Assembly: GCF_003429005.1 (NCBI RefSeq)
Contig: NZ_QVQV01000001.1
Coordinates: forward strand, 1,615,348-1,679,347
Direction: 5' to 3'
DNA from: Paraburkholderia sp. DHOC27
GTDB lineage: Bacteria > Pseudomonadota > Gammaproteobacteria > Burkholderiales > Burkholderiaceae
Length of the DNA: 64,000 bases
The position numbers and the translations under genes are program-made. Shown piece by piece: positions 1 through 9,205 of this stretch (its first letter is position 1; each line of letters begins with the position of its first letter). Under the pieces are notes generated by a model that was given only the letters and a program-made list of their open reading frames with translations, made no database searches and had not been told where the DNA came from.

Positions 1-319
1 AGGCGCCCACGCCCGCCAGGGTGATCACGTCGTAAGTCGGGCGGTCGGCCGCCGCCTTGACCTTGGCGACCATGCCGGAGGTGCCGTCGGCGCGATCGGC
101 AATCACCTTGGCGCCCGTTTTCGCCGTAAAGGTGGCGGCGATATTGCGCAGCGCGGCGGCGCCGGTATCGTCCGACCACGTCAGGAGACGCAAGGTCTTG
201 CCGGAGAAGTTCTGCTCCTGCGCACGCAGGTTCACGAATGGCATGGGGAGCGCCGACGCCGCGAGCGCCGCACCGAGGGTCTTGATCGCCTGCCTTCTGC
301 CGCGTTTGATGTCCTGCAT
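1..319 (-). CDS. ABC transporter substrate-binding protein, N-terminal part
   Basis: The gene runs off the left edge, and only the first ~106 codons are visible. They begin at an ATG preceded by GGGAGAAGG. The protein opens with twin-arginine-like basic residues (KRGRRQ) and a hydrophobic stretch ending in LRAQ, a probable export signal. The mature start then reads LRLLTWSDDTGAAALRNI, typical of periplasmic spermidine/putrescine-type (SBP_bac) solute-binding proteins. It should capture a small solute in the periplasm and deliver it to an inner-membrane ABC permease, which would lie to the left of the window. The substrate cannot be told. It is transcribed away from the LysR gene at 874, a plausible regulator. 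Confidence 0.8.
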   Translation of the reverse strand, partial: MQDIKRGRRQAIKTLGAALAASALPMPFVNLRAQEQNFSGKTLRLLTWSDDTGAAALRNIAATFTAKTGAKVIADRADGTSGMVAKVKAAADRPTYDVITLAGVGA

Positions 320-873
320 GACCTTCTCCCAGGTTGAACAAGGCAACTTTCGCGTGCGGCATGCCGTGCGAACACGTTGCGGGTGAATGCACTCTAGGTT
401 TGCCAAAATCAAGGAACAATCGAAATCTCTGCATGGACACCATGACATAAGCTCATGCGTGCACGAACCCGCCCGTACCTGAACCTGATTTGCGGCTCAG
501 GCGCAAGTGGCGAGGCGGCAAGGGGCGCGGGTATACGGCAAAACTCGCGACGCAGGTGAGCGGGCTCGCGCGGTATGAGGAAAGATCAAATCTGGTGCGA
601 TCCGGCGCAATCCGGCGCCCGGACCGCCCCGCGCCGGTGCATGCGGCGCGGGATGGCGGCGCAACGGACCGCTGTCGTTGCGCGCGGGCATGAGCACGGC
701 GCATGCATACCCAGGCGCGTCAGGTCGTGGCGATTTTTTGAATCGCGTATGCTGTGGTGCTTGAAGGGCGTAACGCGCGACCCGCCGCGCGCAGGCAGCA
801 ATGCGTTTTGCTGATGCGTGCGCGGAGCGTTGATGTGCCGCCAGCTTCCGATGCCGACACCCGAACCATCCCG
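320..873. other. Intergenic region between divergent genes
   Basis: About 550 bp separate the substrate-binding protein gene (minus strand) from the LysR gene (plus strand). The arrangement suits a divergent promoter controlled by the LysR protein. The several overlapping open frames are arginine-rich and lack ribosome binding sites, and I see no convincing gene in them. Confidence 0.5.
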
Positions 874-1749
874 ATGCGACGACTTCCACCCCTGAACGCG
901 CTGCAAATCTTCGAGACCGTGGCGCGCCACCGCAGCTTCACACGCGCGGCGGATCACCTGTGTCTGACGCAAGGCGCGGTGAGCCGGCAGATTCTGGCGC
1001 TCGAGGACTACTACAAGTTTCCGCTCTTCAAACGCCACGCGAAGGGTTTGACGCTGACCGCCGAGGGCGAGCTGCTGTTGCCGGCCGTGAAGGAAAGCTT
1101 CGCGCGGATCGAGGAGATTTCGTTGCGCCTCACACGCCAGCGTACCGACCTCGCGCTCAAGGTGCCCACCTGCGTGATGCGCTGGATGCTGCCGAAGATC
1201 ATGCAGTTCCAGGCCGAATATCCTGACCTGCACGTGCAGATCACCACCACCTGGCAGCATGACGTGGATTTCCAGGTGGAGCCGTTCGATGCGGCGATCA
1301 TCTATGGCGCGTCGCCCGGCGTGGACGTGCAGTCCGTGCCGCTATTCGAAGAGCGGCTGACGCCCGTCTGCGCGCCGGAACTGCTGCACGACAAACCGCT
1401 CGACAGCGTGGCCGATCTGGCGCGCCACACGTTGCTGCATCCTACGCGTGACCATCGCGACTGGAAGATGTGGCTCGCTCACGTCGAGGCACGCGATATC
1501 GACGCGGGGCATGGCCCGACTTTCGATACGCTCGATCTCGCCACCAACGCGGCGTTGCAGGGCTTTGGCGTGGCGATCAGCGATCTTGCGCTGATCGACG
1601 AGGACGTGGCCGCCAAGCGTCTGGTGCGGCCATTCGATACGGTGCTGATGACAGGCTGGCGCTACTATTTCGTCTATCCGGATTGCGTCGCGCATCAGCA
1701 GAAGGTCAATTTGTTCCGCGAGTGGATCGCGGCCAACTGGCCCGAATGA
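874..1749 (+). CDS. LysR-family transcriptional regulator (GcvA-like)
   Basis: A 291-aa DNA-binding regulator. The winged HTH occupies about residues 5-65 (LNALQIFETVARHRSFTRAA, then LCLTQGAVSRQILALE), followed by a LysR substrate-binding domain. The motif LPPLNALQIFE is characteristic of the GcvA/AmpR branch. An open frame extends upstream to 754, but the ATG at 874 gives the standard N-terminus for the family, so I start there. Divergence from the substrate-binding protein gene at 319 suggests it controls that transport system. The effector is unknown. Confidence 0.85.
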   Translation: MRRLPPLNALQIFETVARHRSFTRAADHLCLTQGAVSRQILALEDYYKFPLFKRHAKGLTLTAEGELLLPAVKESFARIEEISLRLTRQRTDLALKVPTCVMRWMLPKIMQFQAEYPDLHVQITTTWQHDVDFQVEPFDAAIIYGASPGVDVQSVPLFEERLTPVCAPELLHDKPLDSVADLARHTLLHPTRDHRDWKMWLAHVEARDIDAGHGPTFDTLDLATNAALQGFGVAISDLALIDEDVAAKRLVRPFDTVLMTGWRYYFVYPDCVAHQQKVNLFREWIAANWPE

Positions 1750-1777
1750 CGCGCGGGCCTGCTGGCTCGCTGATGGC

Positions 1778-2860
1778 CTACGGCGCGAACGACAGGAACA
1801 GATACGCGGCAAACAGCGAGAGATGCACCGCGCCCTGCAGGATCGTGGTGCGCCCGCCGCTCAGCGTGAGCGTGCCCACCAGCAGGGTCAGGAACAGCAT
1901 CACGGTCTCCTTGCCGTCAATGCCCAGCACGAGCGGCTGACCGGTCCACAGGAACACCGCCGCGACGGTTGGAATGGTGAGCCCGATGCTGGCCAGCGCC
2001 GAGCCGAGCGCCAGGTTCAGACTGTTTTGCAGCCGGTCGGCGCGCGCCGCGCGCAATGCGGCAAGTCCTTCGGGCAGCAGCACCAGTGCCGCGATCACGA
2101 TACCCACCACCGCCGCCGGCGCGCCGATGCTCTGCACCGCGCTTTCGACCGTTGGCGACAGCAGCTTGGCGAGCAGCACGACGGCCACGAGGCACACCAG
2201 CAACAGCAAGCCGGCGAAGAGCGACTGGGTATTGGTGGGCGGTTCGGCGTGAACCTCTTCGTCGGCCGTGGCAGCGAGAAAGTAGTCGCGATGGCGCACC
2301 GTCTGCACGAACACGAACACGCCGTACAACACCAGCGACGAAACCCCGGCAAACGCAAGCTGCGATGACGACAGCAGCGGGCCCGCCCGGGTGGTCGTGT
2401 AGTTCGGCATCACGAGCGTCAGCACGGAGAGCGACGCCAGCACGGCGAGCTTCGCCACCGCGCCACGCGCCTGGAAGTCCTGCTCGCGATGGCGGATGCC
2501 GCCCACCAGCAGGCACAGGCCGACTAGGCCGTTACACACGATCATCACGGCGGCGAACACCGTATCGCGCGCGAGCCCGGCCTTCTCCGGGCCGGAGGTG
2601 AGCATCACCGAGACGATCAGCGCCACTTCGATGACCGTCACGGCCACCGCCAGCACCAGCGTGCCGAACGGCTCGCCCACCCGATGCGCGACGACTTCGG
2701 CATGATGCACGGCCGCGAAGACGGCAGCGGCCAGCGCGATGCCGACGAGCGCCAGCATGAAGCCGGCGCCTGGCAGCAGAAATGCCGCGGCGAGCACGAG
2801 CCAGGCGGCGATCGGCGTCGCGATGGTCCAACGTGGCAGCACTGCCGTGGTCGTCTTCAT
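1778..2860 (-). CDS. chaA: Calcium/sodium/potassium:proton antiporter ChaA
   Basis: A 360-aa inner-membrane cation/H+ exchanger with about 11 hydrophobic segments. It matches E. coli ChaA (366 aa) along its length, including the N-terminal HHAEVVAHRVGEPFGTLVLA with its acidic membrane helix, and the second half LLPEGLAALRAARADRLQNSLNLALGS. Between the halves is a hydrophilic acidic loop (DEEVHAEPP). The start is the ATG at 2860, which has AAAGGA seven bases upstream; the longer frame to 2965 has no such site. It faces the LysR gene with only 28 bp between the stops. Expected role: export of Ca2+ or Na+/K+ at alkaline pH or high salt. Confidence 0.88.
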   Translation of the reverse strand: MKTTTAVLPRWTIATPIAAWLVLAAAFLLPGAGFMLALVGIALAAAVFAAVHHAEVVAHRVGEPFGTLVLAVAVTVIEVALIVSVMLTSGPEKAGLARDTVFAAVMIVCNGLVGLCLLVGGIRHREQDFQARGAVAKLAVLASLSVLTLVMPNYTTTRAGPLLSSSQLAFAGVSSLVLYGVFVFVQTVRHRDYFLAATADEEVHAEPPTNTQSLFAGLLLLVCLVAVVLLAKLLSPTVESAVQSIGAPAAVVGIVIAALVLLPEGLAALRAARADRLQNSLNLALGSALASIGLTIPTVAAVFLWTGQPLVLGIDGKETVMLFLTLLVGTLTLSGGRTTILQGAVHLSLFAAYLFLSFAP

Positions 2861-3050
2861 GCAGAGGTTCCTTTCTTGTTGGCTTGTCGGATCTGGATGG
2901 GTGCAGGCGCGAAAGAGAAAAGGGCCCGCGAGCGTTGCAGGAACGATAGCAGAGTGGCACGACAAAGCGACCGGGATGGTGACGGTTTCAGCGTCGATTG
3001 ATGGCGAGCACTATGCTGGCGGGAGACACGGCGCTGGCGGGGCAGCCGAT

Positions 3051-3161
3051 ATGTCGAAGCGCAGGGGCCCGGACGGGCGCAATGAGGATGCCGAAGGGTA
3101 CTGGAGGTACGTGAAAGACTGGAACGTGCTGGACGGTGTCGCGAAGCGCAAGCGCGACTAG
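3051..3161 (+). CDS. Possible small basic protein (36 aa)
   Basis: A short reading frame encodes a charged peptide beginning MSKRRGPDGRNEDAEGYW and ending in KRKRD. The composition (many R, D and K, with one aromatic patch YWRYVKDW) looks more protein-like than the arginine-rich shadow frames nearby. No strong ribosome binding site precedes it, and I recognise no family. It may be a conserved small Burkholderia protein or chance. Confidence 0.3.
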   Translation: MSKRRGPDGRNEDAEGYWRYVKDWNVLDGVAKRKRD

Positions 3162-3192
3162 AGAGCCTGAATCTACAGAGCCGCAATGGAAA

Positions 3193-3228
3193 CGGGCGCA
3201 GGCTCCCCGTGAGAAGAGCCTGCGCCCG
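3193..3228 (-). terminator. Hairpin terminator downstream of the BON gene
   Basis: A perfect 13-bp inverted repeat (CGGGCGCAGGCTC and its complement) with a 10-base loop begins 12 bp after the stop codon at 3240. On the minus strand it is followed by GTTTCC, so it is a moderate intrinsic terminator. Confidence 0.75.
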
Positions 3229-3239
3229 AAGCGATACGC

Positions 3240-3596
3240 TTACTGGCCGATCGCGCGGATCGTCAGAGCATTCTTCACCGAAGTCACGCCCGCTACGCCT
3301 TGAGCCGCTTGCGTGGCCAGGTCGACTTGCGGTTGCTCAGGCACGGAGCCTTCCAGCGTCACGGCGCCGCTGCGTGCGCGCACCACGATGTTGTTGACGC
3401 TCAAGCCCTTGGTACGCGACAGCGCCTTGCGCACGCTGCGTTGCAGGGCACGGTTCGAAGCCTTGACCGACTTGGCGCTCGGTGCGGCTGCAGGAGCCGA
3501 TGCGGCGTCTGCATCGCTGCTCTGTGCGTAGGCGTTGAGCGAAGCCAAAACGATTACCGCGCCACTGATGAGTTTGATTGCCTGGAATGCTTTCAT
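3240..3596 (-). CDS. Secreted BON-domain protein
   Basis: 118 aa. A Sec signal peptide ends at about residue 25 (VLASLNAYAQ), followed by an Ala/Ser linker and a single BON domain (about residues 45-115). The domain includes SVNNIVVRARSGAVTLEGSVP and the hydrophobic end GVTSVKNALTI. BON domains are small periplasmic or outer-membrane-associated modules, found in OsmY and secretins, that bind phospholipid or envelope components. This is the same kind of protein as the one at 18639-19016. It is monocistronic, with its own terminator at 3193-3228. Envelope-stress protection is a family inference only. Confidence 0.85.
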   Translation of the reverse strand: MKAFQAIKLISGAVIVLASLNAYAQSSDADAASAPAAAPSAKSVKASNRALQRSVRKALSRTKGLSVNNIVVRARSGAVTLEGSVPEQPQVDLATQAAQGVAGVTSVKNALTIRAIGQ

Positions 3597-3956
3597 TCAA
3601 CTTTCTCCGGTTGTCATGATTTTTCACGGTTCCAATGTGGAACCGCAGGATTGCACCAACGGGTACTTCGGGATCAAAACTGAGTGGAACGATGCTGCGA
3701 GTGATGCAAACCTGATTGCTTTGTCTGCTGATTATCAAGCGGCTAAGGGGCGCGCGAGCCGGTGACGGACGTGCCGCGCGCCGGAATGTAACAATACTCC
3801 AGTTGAAAGTTTCCTGAATACTTCTGTGTGCGAAATGCGGCTTTGGCACAACGGACAAGCGAATCGCTTGATAAAAAGCTTGCTTATGTGCGAAGCGATT
3901 ATCCGTTCATCGTCGAGTTCGCACCCAGGTGATCGTCAACCGTAAAGCCAACTGCA
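3597..3956. other. Intergenic region
   Basis: About 360 bp between divergent genes (BON protein and DNA glycosylase), less GC-rich than its surroundings. It must hold both promoters. I see no gene, repeat or recognisable operator. Confidence 0.5.
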
Positions 3957-4592
3957 ATGACCGATTCAGCGCTCCGTATTATTCCGCTTCAGCGTGACGA
4001 TTTACCGTTGGATACCGTCGAGATGGCGCGTTATCTGGTCGGCAAATATCTGGTTCACGACGTGCCCGAGGGGCGCATGACTGGACGCATCGTCGAAATG
4101 GAAGCGTATCCGGTCGGCGATTCGACCAGTTATGCGTTCATCGGACGACGTCCTCACAACGACGCGATGTTCCTCGAGCGTGGCCACGCCCACGTCAGGC
4201 TCACCTATGGGGCGTCGTGGATGTTCAACGTGTCGAGCGAGGTGGAGGGCGTGGGAGCCGGGGTGCTGGTGCGCGCCATCGAACCGCTCGAAGGTCTGCC
4301 GTTGATACACGCGCGCCGCCCTGGCGTGAGCCTGCGCGACCTTGCGCGCGGACCGGGGCGGCTGAGCACGGCGCTGGGCATCGATTCCGCGTTCGACGGT
4401 TGCGATCTATGTACCGGCCGCGATCTGTGGCTCGGCCGCATGGACGAGCCGCCGACACCCGTGGCCGTCACCACGCGCATCGGTCTCTCGCGTGAGATGC
4501 ATCGACCGCTGCGGTTTTACATACCTGGCAGTCCGTTTGTCAGCGGTCCGCGCAAATTGCTGGTTCCCGCCGGCAGCGGAATGGCGAATTAG
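3957..4592 (+). CDS. DNA-3-methyladenine glycosylase, AAG/MPG family
   Basis: 211 aa, the usual length for bacterial AAG. These enzymes flip out and excise alkylated purines to start base excision repair. The family signature is clear: [14 protein letters not shown] near residue 45, [19 protein letters not shown] near residue 80, then [11 protein letters not shown] and [13 protein letters not shown]. The catalytic Glu and following Tyr (EMEAY) are present. The His found shortly after in human AAG (AAHSRGG) is Tyr here (TSYAFIG), a real difference at an active-site position. The gene stands alone, with no alkylation-response neighbours. Confidence 0.88.
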   Translation: MTDSALRIIPLQRDDLPLDTVEMARYLVGKYLVHDVPEGRMTGRIVEMEAYPVGDSTSYAFIGRRPHNDAMFLERGHAHVRLTYGASWMFNVSSEVEGVGAGVLVRAIEPLEGLPLIHARRPGVSLRDLARGPGRLSTALGIDSAFDGCDLCTGRDLWLGRMDEPPTPVAVTTRIGLSREMHRPLRFYIPGSPFVSGPRKLLVPAGSGMAN

Positions 4593-4913
4593 CGCCCGTC
4601 ACATCGGGAAAACTGAAGTCATGCCGGTTGCTATTTGAACCTGCCATTGAGCCGCTCCGGTTTGCGGCATGCACCACCATGAAACACGCGCTTAACAGCC
4701 AGCCTTCGAAACTTACGAAACTGGCAATTACTACGTTATTTTGTCAGGTAAAAGGAATTTAATGCGCTAATTCACGATGACTCTTGCAAATTGCGCAACT
4801 ATATATCTATGAATCAAGGGTTTTCCCTTGTGGTGCAGATGGCTAGACTGGAACTACCCGCTTGCCACGCCACGTGTCAAGTGAACAAAAACCAGATCTG
4901 GAGGTAAGCCATC
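4593..4913. other. Intergenic region upstream of the DUF4148 gene
   Basis: About 320 bp, markedly AT-rich from about 4700 to 4830 (TTACTACGTTATTTTG, ACTATATATCTATGAATC). It probably holds the promoter of the DUF4148 gene. No gene or repeat is seen. Confidence 0.5.
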
Positions 4914-5267
4914 ATGAAATCGCTCATTCAAGCTGTTGCCATTGCCGCTGCTCTTGCCGCGCCGGTTGCTGCATTCGCCCAGGCCGCGGATACCAGCCAG
5001 CAGCCGCTTACACGTGCTGAAGTAAAGCAGCAATTGATTCAGGTGGAACAGGCCGGCTACAACCCGTCCGCCTCCAACGACATCAACTACCCGGCTGATA
5101 TCCAGGCAGCGGAGCGGCGCGTGCAGGCGGAAAACCCGCCGGTTGCCCAGAACACGGTAGCGGACACGAGCGGGTATGGACCGTCCACCAGCGGCTCGTC
5201 GGCTTCGGGTTCGATGCAGATGTCGCAGCCGACCACGCCTAGCCAACGCGTGTACTTCGGCCATTAA
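4914..5267 (+). CDS. DUF4148 secreted protein
   Basis: 117 aa with a Sec signal peptide cut after about residue 23 (APVAAFAQ). The next segment LTRAEVKQQLIQVEQAGYNPS is the DUF4148 hallmark, a family abundant in Burkholderia and of unknown function. The tail is rich in Gly, Ser, Thr and Gln and probably disordered. A strong GGAGG precedes the ATG. The stop codon starts a short tandem array of stop-containing units (5268-5323). Location is probably periplasmic. Confidence 0.88.
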   Translation: MKSLIQAVAIAAALAAPVAAFAQAADTSQQPLTRAEVKQQLIQVEQAGYNPSASNDINYPADIQAAERRVQAENPPVAQNTVADTSGYGPSTSGSSASGSMQMSQPTTPSQRVYFGH

Positions 5268-5323
5268 GCTGGCGTCGTTTGAGCCAGCGTCACTAAGGCA
5301 GCGTCACTAAGGCAGCGTCGTAA
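5268..5323 (+). repeat. 14-bp tandem repeat at the 3' end of the DUF4148 gene
   Basis: Four degenerate units follow the gene's stop codon: a 15-bp unit ending TTTGA (5268-5282), GCCAGCGTCACTAA (5283-5296), GGCAGCGTCACTAA (5297-5310) and GGCAGCGTCGTAA (5311-5323). Each ends in a stop triplet. The unit length is not a multiple of three. Confidence 0.85.
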
Positions 5324-5433
5324 CTGCCGCTGCAGCAGCGAAAGAACATGAAAAGGGTATGCCTCGCGATCGACGCCAGCCGCATACCCGAAGACCCGAT
5401 TGTCAGAAACCTCCGCTGCCGAAAGGTAGCTTT

Positions 5434-5461
5434 GCCCAAACCTGGCGGCTTGGGCTTTTTT
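5434..5461 (+). terminator. Intrinsic terminator of the DUF4148 gene
   Basis: GCCCAA pairs with TTGGGC across a 10-base loop and is followed by six T residues. A second hairpin (GGGTATGC/GCATACCC, 5355-5389) lies just upstream without a T run. Confidence 0.65.
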
Positions 5462-5496
5462 ATGTCCGCCGACCCTTCAGCGTCTCACGGAGCATC

Positions 5497-5940
5497 TCAA
5501 GGCCGCTCACCGCCCGTGATATAGAACTCCAGTTGCTGGATGGTGAACTGCTGTTCCGCAATGATGTTCTTCACCAGATCGCCAATCGAAACCATGCCGA
5601 TCAACCTGTCCTGATCGATCACCGGCAGATGGCGCATGCGCCGTTCGGTCATGAGCGCCATGCATTCGTCCGTGGTCTGTTCGAGGTGCACGAAGCGCAC
5701 CGCCTTGCTCATGATGTCACGCACCGGCGTCGCCTTCGACGAGCGGTCCATCAGCACGACCTTGCGCGCATAATCGCGCTCCGTGATGATGCCGGCAATG
5801 CCATCGCCCTCGGTCACCACGAGCGCGCCAATCTGCTTTTCCGCCATCAGTTTGATGGCGTTATAGACCGAGTCGTCTGCTGCAATCGTAAAGACGCCTT
5901 CGCTGGGCTTGGACTTCAGAAGTTGTGCAACGCTAGTCAT
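5497..5940 (-). CDS. CBS-domain pair protein
   Basis: 147 aa, two CBS motifs and little else. The first covers about residues 8-60 ([26 protein letters not shown], then [12 protein letters not shown]) and the second about residues 75-130 ([26 protein letters not shown], then [12 protein letters not shown]). Stand-alone CBS pairs bind adenosine nucleotides and act as energy or redox sensors for partner proteins, here unknown. An upstream in-frame extension exists, but the ATG at 5940 gives the normal N-terminus. It diverges from ribA. Confidence 0.88.
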   Translation of the reverse strand: MTSVAQLLKSKPSEGVFTIAADDSVYNAIKLMAEKQIGALVVTEGDGIAGIITERDYARKVVLMDRSSKATPVRDIMSKAVRFVHLEQTTDECMALMTERRMRHLPVIDQDRLIGMVSIGDLVKNIIAEQQFTIQQLEFYITGGERP

Positions 5941-6146
5941 GGAGCAGCTCCGTATCGCAGTGCAGCACGTCGAACCGTGACGCGCCGTCGTTGGGGACAG
6001 GCAATTCCAGTATAGGCGGGGCGCGGGGATCGGACACGCATGGGCAAACACCTGGTGCGCCGATCTTAATCACACGCTCGCAGTGCGCGAGGCCGATTAG
6101 CGGTAAACTCCAGTTCCGTACTTTATCCCCGGTTGCCCACGGGTTC

Positions 6147-6815
6147 ATGTCAGTGCCTTCTACCGCTATGCCCACGTCTCACGATCCGTCGCTCGAAATC
6201 GGCGATACCACTGGCGAATGCGTCATCCTCGACGCCGTCGCCACGCTGCCCACGCGCTACGGCACGTTCAAGTCCTATGTGTTTCGCGTCTGCGAGACGG
6301 GCGCCGAACACCTTGCGCTCGTCATGGGCGACGTCGCCAACCGCGATTCGGTCCTCACCCGCCTGCATTCGGAGTGTCTGACCGGCGACGTGCTCGGCTC
6401 GTACCGCTGCGATTGCGGCGAGCAGCTCGACCTCGCGCTGCGCTATATCGCAGCGGAAGGCTGCGGCGTCCTGCTGTATCTGCGCGGTCACGAAGGGCGC
6501 GGCATTGGCCTGTCCAACAAGATCCGCGCCTATGCGTTGCAGGAGCAGGGCCGCGACACCGTCGAGGCCAATCTCGACCTCGGCCTGCCGGACGATTCCC
6601 GCGAGTACGACTCCGCGGCCGGCATTCTGCGCACGCTGAAGGTCACGTCGGTGCGACTGATGAGCAACAATCCGAAGAAGTTCGATACGTTGTCGAAACA
6701 CGGCATTCCCGTATGCGAACGGGTCGCGCTCGCCATTCCGACGCGCGAAGAAAACGAGCGCTACATCCGTACCAAACAGGTCAAGTTTGGGCACTACTTC
6801 GACGAAAACGAATAA
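6147..6815 (+). CDS. ribA: GTP cyclohydrolase II
   Basis: 222 aa. It catalyses the first step of riboflavin synthesis, opening GTP to 2,5-diamino-6-ribosylamino-pyrimidinone phosphate. The zinc site is visible as [20 protein letters not shown] (three Cys), followed by the catalytic [10 protein letters not shown] segment and the C-terminal [15 protein letters not shown]. It is a stand-alone RibA, without the RibB (DHBP synthase) domain often fused in this order. Two start codons are possible, 6147 and 6168; both precede the conserved core. No FMN riboswitch is apparent upstream. Confidence 0.92.
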   Translation: MSVPSTAMPTSHDPSLEIGDTTGECVILDAVATLPTRYGTFKSYVFRVCETGAEHLALVMGDVANRDSVLTRLHSECLTGDVLGSYRCDCGEQLDLALRYIAAEGCGVLLYLRGHEGRGIGLSNKIRAYALQEQGRDTVEANLDLGLPDDSREYDSAAGILRTLKVTSVRLMSNNPKKFDTLSKHGIPVCERVALAIPTREENERYIRTKQVKFGHYFDENE

Positions 6816-7320
6816 ACGGAGTGGGGCGTTGCCGGTGTTCGTCCAGATTGCGCCGAGCCGCCAACTGCCCTGAAGTGCCTCGAACGGCTGAGCCCTGAAA
6901 CAAATCCGTAATCACGCAGGCGTTCTCGCCAGCGCGTCGGCGCACGTCTGCGTGCGCTCAAACCCTTCGCTCAATCCCTGCGCTTCCAGGCTTCTACATA
7001 GACGCGTAGAGCGTCAGCGGACTTTCGTTCGGCTCAGGCGATCCGGCTAAACCAGCACGGCACGCCTTGAACCGCATCCCGTAGCCGCACTTCTTCTCGC
7101 CTTGCCGAGTCGAATCTCGTGTCGACCACCTCCCGGACCATTCAAGCGCCCGCTCCTAACCAACCGCTGCGATTCCCGCCCGGGGTAACCCTAAGCGAGA
7201 CGTGATCTGTCGTCTAAAGAAAAGTGAATGTCGTCAAATGTGAAGCGGCGGTCGTGACGCGCTCCCTACACTGGTCGAAACAAAAGCGGTGATCGACAGG
7301 TTATTCACAGGAGACGGCAG
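6816..7320. other. Intergenic region upstream of the catabolic operon
   Basis: About 500 bp. The last 120 bp hold the direct-repeat operator at 7208-7238. The remainder contains no convincing gene and no long repeat. Confidence 0.5.
7208..7238 (+). promoter_or_regulatory. Putative AraC-type operator, site 1
   Basis: Two direct half-sites, TGTCGTCTAA (7208) and TGTCGTCAAA (7229), start exactly 21 bp apart (two helical turns), 83-113 bp before the start codon at 7321. The same motif and spacing recur at 13758-13787 and 14899-14929, each time oriented toward the gene downstream. The AraC protein at 13809-14837 is the obvious candidate to bind here. Confidence 0.75.
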
Positions 7321-8301
7321 ATGGCCAATGCAGTACGTTTTTACGAACCCGGCAGCCCCGAGGTATTGCGCTACGAAGAGGTCGAAGTGGGCGATCCTGG
7401 TCCGGGACAGGTTCGGATCCGTCACGCGGCGGTGGGCTTGAACTTTGCCGATACGTACTTCCGCAACGGCACGTATCCCATTCCGCTACCCAACGGGATC
7501 GGCGTGGAAGCAGCGGGGTACGTCGAAGCGCTGGGGGCGGGCGTCACCAACGTCAGCGTGGGCGATCGTGTGACCTACACCGGCTTCACCAACACGCTCG
7601 GCGCCTACAGCAACGAGCGACTCGTGCCCGCCGCACCGCTCATCAGGTTGCCGGACGCCATCCCGTTCGAAACGGCGGCGGCGATGACCATGCGCGGCTT
7701 GACCGCCGCCTATCTGATGCGCCGCATCTATCCGTTCAAGGCGGGCGAGTCCATCCTCCTGCATGCCGCCGCGGGCGGCGTAGGACTGATCGTTTCGCAG
7801 TGGGCCAAACTGCTTGGGCTGAAGGTGATCGGTACCGTCTCCACCGATGCCAAGGCCATCGTGGCCCGCGCGCATGGCTGCGACCACATCATCAACTACA
7901 GCTACGAGGATGTGGCACAACGCGTGCGCGAATTGACGAGCGGCGAGGGCGTGTCGGTGGTGATCGATAGCGTCGGGAAAACCACGTTCATGAGTTCGCT
8001 GGACTCGCTAAAACGCCGCGGACTGTTGATCTGCGTGGGCACTGCGAGCGGAACCATTACGCCGTTCGATCCGCAGATTCTGGCCATGAAGGGGTCGCTG
8101 TTCGTGACCCGTCCCGCGCTCGCCGACTACATCGCCGACCCATCTGAGAAGGCCGAACTCGCGAGCGAAATCTTCGGCCACGTCACGGCCGGGCGCATCA
8201 GCATCGAGATCAATCAGCGTTACGCATTGCAGGATGCCGTGCAGGCGCATCGCGACCTCGAGTCACGCAAGACCACTGGGTCGTCCGTCTTTGTCATCTG
8301 A
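7321..8301 (+). CDS. Zinc-independent quinone oxidoreductase (MDR family)
   Basis: 326 aa, matching NADPH:quinone reductase (QOR) in length and pattern. An N-terminal GroES-like domain contains VGLNFADTYFRNGTYP and GIGVEAAGYVEALGAGV. It is followed by a Rossmann domain with LHAAAGGVGLIVSQWAKLLG at about residue 148. The Zn ligands of alcohol dehydrogenases are absent. It is the first gene of a tightly spaced plus-strand series (gaps of 20, 35 and 103 bp) running through the dioxygenase, BKACE and MFS genes. It may therefore reduce an unsaturated carbonyl intermediate in the catabolic route and not act on quinones. Confidence 0.85.
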   Translation: MANAVRFYEPGSPEVLRYEEVEVGDPGPGQVRIRHAAVGLNFADTYFRNGTYPIPLPNGIGVEAAGYVEALGAGVTNVSVGDRVTYTGFTNTLGAYSNERLVPAAPLIRLPDAIPFETAAAMTMRGLTAAYLMRRIYPFKAGESILLHAAAGGVGLIVSQWAKLLGLKVIGTVSTDAKAIVARAHGCDHIINYSYEDVAQRVRELTSGEGVSVVIDSVGKTTFMSSLDSLKRRGLLICVGTASGTITPFDPQILAMKGSLFVTRPALADYIADPSEKAELASEIFGHVTAGRISIEINQRYALQDAVQAHRDLESRKTTGSSVFVI

Positions 8302-8321
8302 ACCTGTCAACGGAGGCAAAC

Positions 8322-9170
8322 ATGCGCGTTGAACCCTTGACCTGTGCCATCGGCGCCGAGTTGATCGGCGTGAATCTGAGCCATGCCGTGCGCGACGACG
8401 AGCTGTTCGCCGAGATCAAGTCGGCCCTGTTCACGCACAAGGTGCTCTTTCTACGCGATCAGAGCTTGAGCCGTGCGGATCACGTTGGTTTCGCACGCCG
8501 CTTTGGCGAGCTAGAAGATCATCCGGTACTGGGAAGCGTGCCCGATCATCCCGGCCTCGTGCGGATTTATAAAACGCCGGAACATCCACCTGATCGCTAC
8601 GAAAACGCGTGGCATTCGGATGCGACGTGGCGTGAAATTCCGCAGTTCGGTGCGGTGCTTCACTGCCTCGAGTGTCCAACGGTTGGCGGAGATACGATGT
8701 GGACCAACATGGCATTGGCGTATCAAAACCTGCCGCAACACATCAAGACGCAGATTGCCGACCTGCGCGCGCGCCACAGCATTGAAGCGAGTTTCGGCGC
8801 GGTGATGCCGCTCGAAAAGCGTCTGGCGCTCAAGGCGCAGTTTCCGGACGCAGAGCATCCCGTGGTGCGGACGCATCCTGAGACGGGCGAGCAGATCCTG
8901 TACGTGAACGGCTTCACCACCCACTTCACCAACTTCCACACGCCAGCACGCGTGCGTTATGGGCAGGACGGCAACCCAGGCGCTGCCGACCTGTTGCGCT
9001 ACCTGATCAGCCAGGCGTATATCCCCGAATATCAGGTGCGGTGGCGCTGGACCCCGCGCTGCGTCGCGATCTGGGACAACAGCGCCACCCAGCATTACGC
9101 AGTCATGGATTACCCACCCACTCACCGCAAGATGGAACGCGCCGGAATCATCGGCACGCGGCCCTTTTGA
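8322..9170 (+). CDS. TauD/TfdA-family Fe(II)/2-oxoglutarate dioxygenase
   Basis: 282 aa, a complete TauD-fold enzyme. The iron triad is His98 and Asp100 (AWHSDAT) and His258 (SATQHYAV). A 2-oxoglutarate-binding Arg follows (HRKMERAG, residue 269 or 273). These enzymes hydroxylate unactivated C-H bonds next to a heteroatom (sulfonates, aryloxyacetates, betaines), often releasing the heteroatom group. Its position directly before a BKACE gene suggests it opens a substrate that is later cut to acetoacetate or a CoA ester. The substrate cannot be predicted from motifs. Confidence 0.88.
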   Translation: MRVEPLTCAIGAELIGVNLSHAVRDDELFAEIKSALFTHKVLFLRDQSLSRADHVGFARRFGELEDHPVLGSVPDHPGLVRIYKTPEHPPDRYENAWHSDATWREIPQFGAVLHCLECPTVGGDTMWTNMALAYQNLPQHIKTQIADLRARHSIEASFGAVMPLEKRLALKAQFPDAEHPVVRTHPETGEQILYVNGFTTHFTNFHTPARVRYGQDGNPGAADLLRYLISQAYIPEYQVRWRWTPRCVAIWDNSATQHYAVMDYPPTHRKMERAGIIGTRPF

Positions 9171-9205
9171 CATTCTGTTCATTCATCCTTCCCGGAGCTC
9201 ACGCC

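Noticed and set aside
6816..7320. FMN riboswitch or other RNA element linked to ribA
   Set aside because: The region is downstream of ribA, not upstream, and no conserved riboswitch core could be recognised.
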